Assembly: GCA_903813345.2 (NCBI GenBank) | Contig: CAIIXF020000004.1 | Location: 8,205,525-8,269,524 of the forward strand | DNA length: 64,000 nt | Direction: 5' to 3' | Origin: Owenia fusiformis | Taxonomy: Eukaryota > Annelida > Polychaeta > Sabellida > Oweniidae | In this document: positions 18,001 through 25,840 of the stretch, piece after piece | Numbering within the stretch: position 1 is the stretch's first letter | Layout of the letters: every line of letters begins with the position of its first letter | Notes under the pieces: model-generated | What the model was told of the DNA's origin: nothing | The model's database searches: none | Seen by the model: the letters and a program-made list of their open reading frames with translations, nothing else | Translations under genes and position numbers: made by a program

Positions 18001-20851
18001 TACATACTTAATCTATATCTACTGTCAATTGTGATCTCTGAACAAATGATCTCTCAAATGGTTGTAATTGGACGATGAGGTAGCGGTAGCATCTTATATC
18101 GTCTGTGGTTCATTGGATGAGATGCTTACATCGACCTTGGGGAAGATGAATTACACTCAACTAATGAGATAAGTGTATTATATAATGTATAAAACGTATG
18201 TACATACTTAACCTTTTTTACTTTTTCAATTATGATCTCTGCACAAAATGATCTCATTAAGGGTTGTAATTGGACGATGAGGTAGCGGTAGCATCTTATA
18301 TCGTCTGTGGTTCATTGGATGAGATGCTTACATCGACCTTGGGGAAGATGGTTTGCACTCAACTAATGAGATAAGTGTATTATATAATGTATAAAACGTA
18401 TGTAAATACTTAACCTTTTTTACTTTTTCTATTATGATCTCTGCACAAAATGATCTCATTAAGGGTTGTAATTGGACGATGAGGTAGCGGTAGCATCTTA
18501 TATCGTCTGTGGTTCATTGGATGAGATGCTTACATCTACCTTGGGGAAGATGGTTTGCACTCAACTAATGAGATAAGTGTATTATATAATGTATAAAATT
18601 GTATGTACATACTTAACCTTTCTTAACCTAACCTTTTTTTTTTTTTTTTTTTTTTTTACTTTTTCAATTATGATCTCTGCATAAATGATCTCATTGAGGG
18701 TTGTAATTGGACGATGAGGTAGCGGTAGCATCTTATATCGTCTGTGGTTCATTAGATGAGATGCTTACATCGACCTTGGGGAAGATGGTTAGCACTCATC
18801 TAACGTATAAAGTGTGTTTTATATATTGTATATATTTTTTATTCTATGTTCATTTAACATTAATGTTATATCAGCATTATTTTCATTGTACACTGTATAC
18901 ATGTATCTCCTTTTCATAAAGGGCAATAAAGATATACATACATACACTATGTTATGAATGATATTGCAGTGCTGTATCCACAAGAAATTCTTTTTGTGAA
19001 GTTCAATCAATTAACAATCTTTATTTTGCACTTGAAATGGGTGCGAATGTTGAACTAATATATTTTTACTTTGGTTCAGCCTTCGTAATAGTTTGCAACA
19101 GCAACTTTTCGATTCAGCGCCAGAATAATTTGGCACACGGTATTTCAAAACTGTCATGGTCAGGTGACCTCAAAAAGTGAACAAAATAACAACATTTCAG
19201 AGGCATTTCAGAGGTTGACTGTCTTGTCTTAATAAATCTTTTTGTGGGTAAATATCACAAGCTTTGTAGTCAAAATAACAAAATGGATGTTTTTGTGCTA
19301 AAAACAAGATAACAAGAGATTCTTAAATTGGTTTAAGTACAACTTCAAACTTAAAAATAAAGAGAATATGCAGCGATGACACAGTTTCGTTTTTTGTCTC
19401 CACCAAAATTGATATAGGCTCCACATTTTTGTTGACGATGTTTGAAATATTTTGGTCATGGCATAGCATTATATTGCATTATATTGCACTGCATTTTATT
19501 GTATTATATTGCACTGTATTGTATTGCAGTTTTATTACATAAAATGTTATTTATAAGATTATAATTTTCAAACGTTGAAAAATGTTTTTTAGAATATCAC
19601 TTAAAAGATATGAAATGGCCCAAAATGATATATTTTCAATGGAACCCTTTGCAGGGGTCACTTCTGTTTGTGTCAGTCGGTAATATGGATTGTCACCCCT
19701 TCAACAAAAAAACACTTAAAAATTGATATGTGTTCAATAGCACATAGCTAGTTAATATTCCCTGAATGATACTGGAAGTTTACTCAAATATGAACTTATC
19801 CGTTTATCACTTCGAAAAAGGCAACATTCATTAGGTTATCTAGTATGAGTGAGTGTTCTGATTTGACTAGCTATGCGTGAATTCTTTTTTAGTCAATAAG
19901 ATAATTTCATAAGCGGGGAAGAGGGGGGGGGGGGTGAATCTTTCTATTTATTGTAAACAATAAATAACACAGAGCAAATCGACACTTGCTAACTTTTGTT
20001 ATGTGAGAGAGGGAAGAAATTAGACCATAAAGAAAATATCTTCGCATTTCCACAACTGTTGATTATTGGATCTCATGAAAAATTAAAATGCTTCCCCACG
20101 TTTCGAACCCGTGCATAACAGGAGGTCCTCAGGCCAAGGCAATTCTCTACCAATAACGCTATCAGATTATCCACAGTTATTTGAGCCTCTAATAAATTAA
20201 ATTGTGAATATGATGTCAGTTTTGTATCAATATTGGAATGGAATGCACATATTATAAGAATATATATGAGAATAATTACAAAATCTTGATTCTTTATCTC
20301 AGCTCCAGCTATATACAAATGCCCCGGACACATGCCACAAATCTATGAGCCTGGATCTGGAGCTTTCGATACCCCATGACATTCCAAGATCAAGATTTTT
20401 CATTCGTCAACGTAACAAAGTGTCTTCGTCAAAGTCACATTGGCAATATTCATGCAGATCGTCAACTTAACAAAAGCGAGGGACTAAATATGTGAATCGA
20501 GTCTTCGTTAATATACCAAACATAAAACCGCATGTATATTCGCAAACTAGACTATCTTCCTTCTTCCAAATTATTGTCCACAACTTGAGTTATAAGTGGT
20601 GTAAAATCGAGAAATGAAAATATCTTAACGAAAACGAAGGCTGGAAGTTCTCCCACCTTGTTACGCTGACTAGGTGAGTACCAGTGCCAATAACAGCTCC
20701 TATTAGGTAAGAAATTTAGTGTGGCACGACTTTAAATACCATAGTTTCTACACGTACCTTCGTCTGCTCTCTGTATCTCAAAATCTGAAAACAAAAAAAC
20801 GGAACACTGAGAAATTCCGCTGAAAAACAGTATCGTCCAAATAGTTGCCAT
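7658..20851 (-). CDS. Five-exon mosaic receptor-like gene: EGF3 - kringle - hevein-like - Ser-rich repeats - membrane segment
   Basis: Gene model on the minus strand: 20851-20758, 11811-11317, 10713-10462, 10063-9872 and 9000-7658. The exon lengths (94, 495, 252, 192, 1343) sum to 792 codons including the stop, so a single frame of 791 residues runs through. Every intron is phase 1 with GT and AG ends, so each internal exon is a symmetrical 1-1 module, the classic form for shuffled extracellular domains. The predicted protein is a type I membrane protein with a modular ectodomain, a long Ser/Thr-rich stalk that could be heavily O-glycosylated, one transmembrane helix and a short basic cytoplasmic tail without obvious signalling motifs. 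A hevein-like fold suggests binding of chitin or other GlcNAc polymers; kringles bind proteins. The combination is unfamiliar to me. Function is inferred only as cell-surface recognition or adhesion. Confidence 0.75.
8036..8818 (-). repeat. 27-bp coding minisatellite (about 29 units of 9 residues)
   Basis: The array encodes the Ser-rich stalk of the mosaic protein. Units 7-11 and 13-17 are near copies of each other, a 162-bp internal duplication visible as the same plus-strand word GATAGACCCGAACG at about 8417 and 8579. Both strands are free of stops throughout the array. Confidence 0.9.
9050..9335. mobile_element. Transposon end fragment in intron 4
   Basis: About 275 bp here match 24983-25230 closely in the same orientation, from GTATTGATATGGAGAACT to ACAACATGTTT. 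The first part also matches, inverted, 26798-26827, which marks it as the terminal region of a transposon family. It sits 50 bp upstream of the exon 5 acceptor. Confidence 0.75.
9337..9839. mobile_element. Foldback MITE, copy 2 (left end truncated)
   Basis: Same family as 3487..4022: inverted halves around a centre near 9570, with the right end GGATCACCAGTG intact. The left arm starts about 38 bp inside the expected end, and no target duplication is visible. It fills intron 4 of the mosaic gene and ends 31 bp from the exon 4 donor site. Confidence 0.8.
9872..10063 (-). CDS. Mosaic gene exon 4: hevein-like (chitin-binding type 1) domain
   Basis: A 192-bp phase 1-1 exon with acceptor TTTTAAG before 10063 and donor GTATGG after 9872. 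It encodes SCGP, an 18-residue spacer with one Cys, then CCSNSGWCGHTEAHC. That block matches the hevein core CCS-x-x-GWCG-x-T-x-x-[YH]C, which forms the sugar-binding face. Six of the eight hevein cysteines are present; the last pair is missing and replaced by GIDYR. The spacer between the first and second halves is longer than in plant hevein. Hevein-type domains bind chitin or GlcNAc oligomers. They are typical of plants and fungi and uncommon in animals, so the call should be checked against profile searches. Confidence 0.75.
10241..10415. mobile_element. CCCGTAGCC-type MITE in intron 3
   Basis: Ends CAGACCCGTAGCC and GGCTACGGGCCTG are inverted copies. Inside are a G10 run, a C10 run and a short AT-rich core. 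The core word near 10300-10330 recurs inverted in the copy at 32590..32789. CAGT occurs at both flanks, suggesting a 4-5 bp target duplication. Confidence 0.75.
10462..10713 (-). CDS. Mosaic gene exon 3: kringle domain
   Basis: A 252-bp phase 1-1 exon with acceptor AATTCTAG before 10713 and donor GTAAGA after 10462. Its 84 residues make one full kringle: EC at the start, GRNYTG, FICQRW, NNYCRNPDG, GPWCY, WQYCDIPFC, with all six conserved cysteines. Kringles are protein-binding modules best known from plasminogen and related proteases. In plasminogen kringle 1 the lysine-binding pocket uses an Asp-x-Asp pair just after NP; here the corresponding run is DGT, so one Asp appears absent and lysine binding is doubtful. 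No protease domain follows. Confidence 0.92.
10792..11191. mobile_element. Foldback element in intron 2
   Basis: A 400-bp palindromic segment. The ends ACACGCGGTAC and GTACCGCGCGGTGT are inverted copies, and the arms match over at least 100 bp each side, including ATTTGAATTTTTGATCTACC and its complement. A second palindrome around GAGTCCCT/AGGGACTC lies in the centre. It occupies two thirds of intron 2 of the mosaic gene. Confidence 0.8.
11317..11811 (-). CDS. Mosaic gene exon 2: three calcium-binding-type EGF domains
   Basis: A 495-bp phase 1-1 exon, acceptor TTTCTTTAG before 11811 and donor GTGCGT after 11317. It encodes three EGF repeats, each opening with the calcium-binding signature DIDEC, DINEC and DIDEC. 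Repeats 2 and 3 have the canonical six cysteines and end with FDCICRLGYQ and YHCDCNAGYQ. Repeat 1 is longer, with eight cysteines and an insertion rich in N-glycosylation sites. Calcium-binding EGF tandems form rigid rods in extracellular matrix proteins and receptors. The three domains in one exon suggest intron loss or retrotranscribed shuffling. The frame joins the kringle exon at DYT-EC. Confidence 0.92.
12278..13247. mobile_element. Tc1/mariner-type element with decayed transposase
   Basis: Starts CAGTGCGTATCAAAAAAACG and ends with the near complement closing in GCCCTG, flanked on both sides by TA, the Tc1/mariner target. The inverted ends extend well over 100 bp. The minus strand at 12848-13039 encodes a relic with SSPDLNCCDFFFWSYLR. 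It resembles the catalytic-core motif SPDLNPxDFFLWxxLK of DDE/D transposases of this superfamily, but the rest of the frame is broken. The uninterrupted sequence is present in the inverted copy near 24080-24110. Non-autonomous. Confidence 0.8.
12848..13039 (-). pseudogene. Transposase relic (Tc1/mariner-like DDE core)
   Basis: A fragment of about 63 residues whose SSPDLN and DFFFW words match the block around the second catalytic Asp of Tc1/mariner-related transposases. No helix-turn-helix or remaining catalytic residues can be followed in the same frame. The conserved Trp-Pro start of the block is degraded. Part of the element at 12278..13247. Confidence 0.55.
13569..14258 (+). CDS. LINE ORF1 (RNA-binding-like protein)
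   Basis: 229 residues. The first 75 residues are Ser/Pro/Asn-rich and basic, probably disordered. Residues 80-165 form a compact region (VKFTLVYVSNIRKDSNVSDDDI..., then KVGCKLNIPES and FWPDPEIGCRVW) with the alternating strand pattern of an RRM-like or related ORF1p fold. The C-terminal third is rich in Ser, Tyr, Asn, Arg and His. LINE ORF1 proteins coat element RNA. No zinc knuckle is visible. The ORF overlaps the start of ORF2 by 23 bases if ORF2 begins at 14236. Confidence 0.75.
   Translation: MSMKSASPPSLDCDPKVVNRPPSSDSPSYSSVTANNNDKWITAGPKGRHSPVPERPNSSPRRTLTTNKGQNRIKLTGVKEVKFTLVYVSNIRKDSNVSDDDIRSAIVDHAKDKGIRVMKADIVHNRVCDDKVGCKLNIPESQAEIILATNFWPDPEIGCRVWQRRSTQRSNYNSQRGSNFKHIPVITGHYSHSHGRSYDTYELGRDSNGYYNNNRYGETIDEDERHLAV
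14236..17880 (+). CDS. LINE ORF2: AP endonuclease - reverse transcriptase - zinc finger
   Basis: The frame is open from 14149 to the TAA at 17878. I prefer ATG 14236, which overlaps the ORF1 stop, or 14272 just after it; both fit stop-restart translation. Domains in order: endonuclease/exonuclease/phosphatase fold from about 14387 (IQWNCRGLN, the E of LSEHKL, ILGDVNSNLG, and SDHLPI at about 15120), reverse transcriptase from about 16060 (RGITLMTMFRKLFDNILL, TDIRKAFDSVW, QGVHQGGVLS, then YADD at 16618-16629), and a C-terminal C-x2-C-x11-H-x4-C zinc finger at 17626-17682. Endonuclease nicking and target-primed reverse transcription are the expected activities. No stop or frameshift interrupts it, so the copy may be young. 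Confidence 0.92.
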   Translation: MSDILQFRGIQCMDSMKPIHLCFLLFYFLAHINIFTSHMNAINTSQNVLSNNDLRLIQWNCRGLNVSSLYINSLLSQCDIMALSEHKLYNCNRFKLDSVHPDFNCCSSSSKSLNDFNCGKVWGNGGVAIFWRKSLDNYIIPVKKMCTDRIVCLKVSVVVDSPLYIFSVYLPQQNCVIDNFDDVLFSLEQFVQEANIDGNVVILGDVNSNLGQLTGSRGHGDPSSNGYNLFEFMKRNILTAIDMTEITTGPTHTFEMMRNEVLHVSYIDHVIISSQLANNILTCKVFEDEPDNTSDHLPILTILNFDVKINRRSSIQAPIGYAWDKLNNDDILESYTRSINLQCNDIVSELHSIMSKRSLNGNEIEYFIDKLLDILTLTSNAHIPKKRFLKYEKPFWNPTLTVLAKDKKTKWRVWVSRGRSRDISDPARSQYKDSKKLFSKTYHAAQIEYEKQELEKLYTSEQTDQRFYWYLVNKHRRTSKRSVSPILSDDGILITDADEIRNQWKCHFEKLATPLNKPNFDSEFKTTIENKIRTIIKCNEDDKINGMAVSISNEDVTSAVKALHCKRACGYDQISAEHLKYAGSKMYESIALLFNSIIQSEHIPNNFCVGVMIPLTKSGKDPLIKDNSRGITLMTMFRKLFDNILLTYLKVPIYKMIPKLQGASVEKCSSVHTSLLVQETISDNVEQGKMVVITITDIRKAFDSVWIDGLFFKLHKSGVVGKLWNILYNLYKHYRCAVLVGGARSNSFPILQGVHQGGVLSMLFYQLYMSDIIETMIKLSIGSTIGDTSCVSPCYADDMCILSNSFQNMQVLLDALTKHSNQWRYEVHPQKCTYLVFNSKIELGATQKLNIGGVPIEKSNYAKHVGIPLSVDNDISNYVNDKCKKGKSQFNALLGIGSKCGGLVPTSACQIYKTYSIPCMTYGAPVINYHQKDIEQLNIVQRGIGRRIQSLSQSASNPVSTFPLGLLDIDFYIDFLRMMFFFSILQLRCSNIYKHIFTIRLIKLTYMKTNFDVFSPIRNMLICAIKYNLDKYILDMLYCKTRITKQRWKKIVFTELSTAQIQRTFVRSIMYTGLELFRLNDFRSLSPNIWWCVARKFPVALGGCKIMVKLLTNEHTLGTKYRGGENKSKLCYMCNTFQQENVIHFMLTCTANSYTPFRRKLNEHCQNFGIEMNINNILGINFRNDPRSLDFLRGVSLIVQEQYHLRASCLQCNS
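17985..18800 (+). repeat. Four 202-bp tandem repeats in the LINE 3' UTR
   Basis: The word GGACGATGAGGTAGCGGTAG starts at 18070, 18272, 18474 and 18709. The spacing is 202, 202 and 235, the last enlarged by a poly-T run at about 18636-18657. Each unit contains a potential hairpin pairing GACGAT with ATCGTC across about 21 bases, followed by a conserved stretch ending TTGGGGAAGATG. Confidence 0.9.
20084..20170 (-). repeat. tRNA-like sequence, probable SINE head
   Basis: On the minus strand a box-A-like run TAGCGTTATTGGTAGAG is followed 33 bases later by GGGTTCGAAACG, a good box B. The spacing matches a tRNA gene. The acceptor stems do not pair and the T-stem is shortened, so this is a tRNA-derived element rather than a working tRNA gene. 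It may be the promoter head of a SINE in intron 1. Confidence 0.5.
20758..20851 (-). CDS. Mosaic gene exon 1: signal peptide
   Basis: ATG at 20851-20849 opens MATIWTILFFSGISQCSVF, a typical short signal peptide, followed by DFEIQRADE. The donor GTACGT follows in phase 1 and joins exactly to DIDEC of exon 2. A strong acceptor-like tract (seven Ts, then GTTTTCAG) lies inside this exon after the signal sequence. A 27-bp phase 1-1 microexon (20758-20784) fed by a more distant first exon is therefore an alternative. An overlapping out-of-frame ATG lies six bases upstream. Confidence 0.6.
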
Positions 20852-22689
20852 TTCAACATGATCCGATAAATCCTATGTCTCGCTCGTCCAGTTTCAAACC
20901 GTTGATTTGAAATTGTGGATTTCTTTGCTGCCGTGTAGATGTTTTAGTTTGTTTAACAAAAAGGTCGTATCTAAGAAAACAATATGTCATTGACATATCA
21001 TCTGAATAGAAGATGAGTGGAAAGCAATTTAAAAATCGATCACACAATTTCAAGGTAAACATGAGGTACGTAATATATAATAGCATAATTAGTGAGCACT
21101 ATTAGGCCCTTTTATATTTCTCCTTTGCAATATAGTTTGAATTTGTTCTTTGAAAAGAGATCTAGCGCTTCATCTACTTATAAATAGTTTACTGGGCGCT
21201 GTGCCCCAGCCTGGGGCGTAGCCAGGATTTAACACGAGGGGGTTCAGACGTTTTCGGCAAATTTTTTTGGAGCCACATAACGATGAATTTGGTAAACTTC
21301 TTCAAATTTTCTTAATATCTGCCTAATTGATAAAATTACTTGATTTTGTTCCATTTTATCAATTTTTGACAGTTTGCTGGATTTTGAAGTTTTACCTTTG
21401 CCAAACAAATGCAAGAGCAAAATCATAAGACCATGAAGACACTGGTGAAATATTCCAATTTTTGACCAACTTTGTTCATTTGGAACATTTAAGGGTAAAA
21501 ACTAGAACCTTTTTTCAACAAAAGCCTGTTAAAATCCCTTTGAATTTTATGTTTTTACCACTTTCTGGATAGGTCAGAAAATAAATCCAAAATAAATAGC
21601 TTAAGGACATTATCAGACATAGACTCCCCAAATTTAATTCAAGCACAGGTTGTGTAATTCATTTGTCTTGTATTTTCCATTACTTGCACAATGTGCTCTT
21701 CAAATAAATAGGAGGCAAAAATAAGCAAAAACGTGAGTAAGAAAACAATTTTGAAATTGGCTCCTGACCAAAAATAGAGATTCTAGTGTTCAGAACTTTG
21801 GTACATCACGTGCATTGCATCACTGAACTTTCACATGTTCAAACTTTGATTAGGGACCATTTTGTCGTTATATCCAAATCAGACAGTTCATACTCGGTAA
21901 AGATGCTTTATTTGTACAATTGAATTCATTTTGAAGGTGTATTGGAATCACGAACAGTATTTCAGGCCTAAAATGCGAAGTGCAAACCTATTCACTATCA
22001 CCCATCTCACATATCGTTTTTCTGTATTCTCAGCGGGATTCTCAGTCATTTTAGTCAAGATAAAGTTATACATTTCAAATATTTTCATCTTTGCATGTGT
22101 ACCTCGAATATCTAAAGTAATCAAAAAGGACGTATTCCTGAATAATGCCAAAAATTAACTCAAAATTTGGGGGGGGTTGCATAATTGCCGGAAAGGTGGG
22201 TTCGAATTTTTTAGTCAAGATTTTTTTTTTTTGGGGGGGGGGGGTTCGCACGAACCCTCCGAACCCCCTCTCCCTACGGTCCTGCCAGGTATATTATACA
22301 GAATTTCTGTTTTATTTTGACTTTTTCCGAAAAAATAACTAATGCTACATTTCCATCTATACAAGATTTTACCAAGAGATTAAACAAATGAGTTTCATTT
22401 ATTTTTATGAGAATATTTATTGAAATGCCCTTGAATTTGTTTTCGATTTTTATGTTGATCAGTGATTCACTAGATTATTTGATGGCACTAAAATGTATAT
22501 TTAAGTTATATAGAAATTAGATCATCATTTTGCAAGTATATAGCTGTCGACTTGTATTTTCTAAATATAACAAAACACGCACAGGGCGTTTTATGCGGAT
22601 AAATTCATTATGGTGATCGTTTTAATTAATTAATTAATTTTAATATCGAACAGGTTGATTTATCCAATAAAATATTCATAATAGCAAAA
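20852..22689. other. 5' flank of the mosaic gene, repeat-rich
   Basis: No exon seen. 21208-22288 begins with GGGGCGTAGCCAGGATTT and ends in a G13 run followed by CGAACCC...CCCTACGG, so it is probably a diverged, larger member of the GTAGCCAGG repeat group. A clean TTAA-rich run lies at 22622-22640. No promoter can be assigned. Confidence 0.4.
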
Positions 22690-22719
22690 CTAGGTGATAT
22701 AAAGGACCACCTCTGAACT

Positions 22720-23410
22720 AAGGCTCCAATACACCATTGGAAAGCTGAACGGATCAGCTTTAAGAATCTGATCTCCATTCGAATTTTAACTGAATGCAAA
22801 ATTAGATGTTAACCCTTTCATCCCCAAGGGGTCATTTCATTTTATGAAACTCAATATCAAAATAACAAATACCCCTATGGCAAGAATGGAATTAATTTTA
22901 AGTTTAAAATAACTAATTCAATGTCAAATTATACTGTTTGAACCAAGAAAGGCTGAGATACTGTAGGGGTCATTAAGTGCAGTGGCCCCATTATGCTACA
23001 AAATGCTTTAGAATTTTTGTTTTGTGATTTGATGAGATTTGATATTTGAAAATAGTGTGTAGTTAGTTCCATTACACAACTGGGAAGCTTGAAGGGTCAG
23101 CTTTAATAATGTGACCTCCATTTAATCTTTTAGTGAATGCAAAATTAGATATCAACCCTTTCATCCCAAAGGGGTCATTTATTAATTTTATGAAAATCAA
23201 TTTCAAAATGACAAGTACCCCTATGGCCAGAATGAATTATTTTTCAATTAACAATAACTAATTCAATGCCAAATTATACTTTGGAGAATATTTATGAGTA
23301 TGAACCAAGATAGGCTGAGATAGGGGTCATTAAGTGCAGTGATTACGCTACGAAATGCGTCAGAAATTTTATTTTCAGTAGAAATAAGATTAGATATTTG
23401 AAAATAATAT
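22720..23410. repeat. Two tandem copies of a ~344-bp unit
   Basis: The word CAACCCTTTCATCC with its flanks recurs about 344 bp apart (near 22810 and 23153), together with AAGGGGTCATTT, CCCCTATGGC and GATAGGCTGAGATA-type words. Copies differ by many substitutions and small gaps. An inverted third piece lies at 24590-24700. Confidence 0.75.
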
Positions 23411-23689
23411 GTACGTGTAACTTGGGTATTTAGGAATGCTCAAAACAAATTACTAATTTTTTCCTGAAAATATTAAGATTGGAACAAGTATGTATTGACT
23501 TAACATGAGAATAGGTACATATGACTTATCATTGTGTATTATTGTATCCTTGTATATCCCTTTGACCTTATGTTATATTTTTTAGATATACCCTTATACG
23601 CTAATTTACTTATCAATGATATAATAATTCCAAAGGAGCACTACACGCAATCTAAACAAGTGGCATGGGTGATTCACTACATATCAAGG

Positions 23690-24261
23690 ATAGTTTGAAG
23701 ATTGTTAATTGATTGAACTTCACAAAAGGAATTTCTTGTGGATAGAGCACTGCAATATCATTCATAACATATACAACAAGGAATTGATTAAAATGTTTCA
23801 ACCTCGCACGTCATTGTCACGTGACGTAAAATTTCTGCTCTGAAAATGAATCAGTTTTACTGCGAAAACAGACATGTGCTGACTTTATATCACCAATATC
23901 ATGATAAAATGAACTTTTGGAATTATTGATTTTTCACTATCATAAAGCGCGGCCTTCATACGGTAAGATGGCATAACTAAATCGAGTAAAATGGTTTGAG
24001 TACAACTTTAAGTTCGAATCAATTTATATCCAATGTCCCTCATTTTGCCAAGTTTAACCTTATTTCACACCAAATGATGGGATCTGTAAATATAGGATCT
24101 TCATTTCTCGTCGAGTACCTGTCTCTGATCGCTCAGTGCCTCACCCTCGTGATTTTAGGACGTCCATGACTCTCTGAAATAGTTGAACTATGTGTTCATG
24201 ATTGTTGCCCAATATACGCCAATGTTAATCTGGTTCGTCAACTTAACAACAGCCCCAAGTG
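23690..24261. repeat. Inverted copy of intron-1 sequence without insertions
   Basis: Reverse complement of 12108-12275 + 13258-13530 + 18948-19030 joined without gaps. It is the empty-site version for both the Tc1-like element and the LINE and shows that the two insertions came after the duplication, or that this copy never received them. Confidence 0.85.
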
Positions 24262-25222
24262 GCGGTTGGCGTCTGTAACAAATCCTTAAAACTTCCAATA
24301 ACTTAACAAATACTATTAAGACTGATTTTAGTTTTTTTGAAAATCATCTACAAGTTTTCAGAAGTTCAAATCTGACTCTATATATAAGATTTGACCTTCA
24401 GTGACCTTTTCAAGGTCAAAAAGGTCTTTTTCAACTTGCTTCAAATTGACATCCGTATTTATAACTGATACATCCGAGTTCTTTGCTAATAATATCGCGA
24501 CCCCCGTTCATTATACGTTTAGGGCCATGAGCAAAATGTGAAAAATTATGATATAAAAATAAACTTGCTATTGTTTTCATGATTGTCAAAAAATACTTTT
24601 GATTAAAAAGCATGATTGATTTCTTGATTTTACCCCTTGGTGATGAAAGTGTTAATATCTGATTTTGCATTCAATGAAAATTCGAATGGAGGTTAGAGTC
24701 TAAACAAGCCGACACTCTCAGATTGTCAACGGTGTACTGTAACCTAAGTGCAGAAGTAGAGGTAATTTAACCCTTTCACGACGATGGGGTCCATATGGAG
24801 CCCTATTACGCAATACCTTTCAGAACGATAGGCTCCTTTTGGCACCACTATTTTTATATACATACATCCATGAAATGGCATTATCTCTAGTTCTTTTCAG
24901 TATTTTTACATCAAATTTTGACAAGTTGTTGACAAGTGATAATTCTTACTAAAATTTGTATTTTAGTGATAAAAGGATTCTTAGTATCGATATGGAGAAC
25001 TGAATTCAACAATGTTTTTCTCTTAAACCAATCATTGAAAACATTCTGTAAAAAACACGGTATTTTATGTAATGTTGACTGATTGACAACAATTGAATGC
25101 GAAAATTATTTAGAAATATTTTATCTAACTGTTTTTGTTAACAATTGTATTTGCTCCTTTCTACCAATTCTTGAGAATGAAATAAGATGTCTTTCCAACT
25201 TTGTTGGAACAAAATAGCATAT

Positions 25223-25430
25223 ACAACATGTTTTTAGACCTCTCAATATTATAGTTATACAAAGGAATTTTTGGTTGATTTTAAAAAAGTATTCAAAAAG
25301 TTAACGCAAAATCCCCCCAAAATAGATAAAAATTAAAATAAAGCTTTTATTTCATTAACAAGATACGTTTTTAAAATCAACCAAAATTTCTTTTGTACAA
25401 TTACAATATTGAGAGACCTAAACATGTTGT
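25223..25430. mobile_element. 208-bp foldback
   Basis: ACAACATGTTTTTAGACC at the left and GGTCTCTCAATATTG-type words at the right are inverted copies, and the arms pair over about 65 bp around an AT-rich centre. It lies within the 24968..26830 element. Confidence 0.75.
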
Positions 25431-25840
25431 TTTTGGCTCACACAGTGAGCCTATGGGATCGACCAGGCGTCCGTCCGTTGGTCCGTCCGTCGGTCCGTCC
25501 GTCCGTTGGTCCGTCCGTCCGTAAAACTGCTATTCGGATTGAGTCATTTCCGCATTCATTTTATGCATATCCATAATGCCTATTTGACCTATCATCGCCA
25601 TTTCCCAAGTTCGCCCGGTTTCTGAGAAATTGTTGATTTTGACGTCAAAAAGTCAAATTTTCTGTAAATACTAGACACTTTGTTGAAGTAGAACTTTCAA
25701 ATAACTCTAAATAGTTGCTCTATATGCAACTTATGTCCTCTGAAGATTTCAAAGCTCTTGGAATTACGATTTTTGGTGTTTACTCTAAAAAATTTGACAA
25801 AAAGTAGGACTTAGTCATTTTCAGGAAACTTTCTCATGTA

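Larger units (their letters stand above)
13528..18948 (+). mobile_element. Non-LTR retrotransposon (APE-type LINE) with both ORFs open
   Basis: About 5.4 kb. The edges are set, within a few bases, by comparison with the empty inverted copy near 23770-23783. It contains ORF1 (13569-14258), ORF2 with AP endonuclease and reverse transcriptase, a 3' UTR built of four 202-bp repeats, and an AT-rich tail ending GATATACATACATACAC. The 5' UTR is only about 40 bp, so slight 5' truncation is possible. It lies antisense in intron 1 of the mosaic gene. The clade is not certain. Confidence 0.85.
11812..20757 (-). other. Intron 1 of the mosaic gene (8.9 kb, transposon-filled)
   Basis: Bounded by donor GTACGT and acceptor TTTCTTTAG on the minus strand. 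From right to left it holds a region at 20390-20640 that is the inverted copy of 11890-12120, the tRNA-like SINE head, about 1 kb with nothing recognisable (19031-20080), the LINE, the Tc1/mariner-like element and other diverged repeats. No additional exon was seen. Confidence 0.6.

Noticed and set aside
20084-20170. Functional tRNA gene
   Set aside because: Acceptor stem does not pair and the T-stem is short; treated as a SINE head.
22145-22342. ORF containing FFFWGGGV
   Set aside because: Produced by T and G homopolymer runs at the edge of a MITE.
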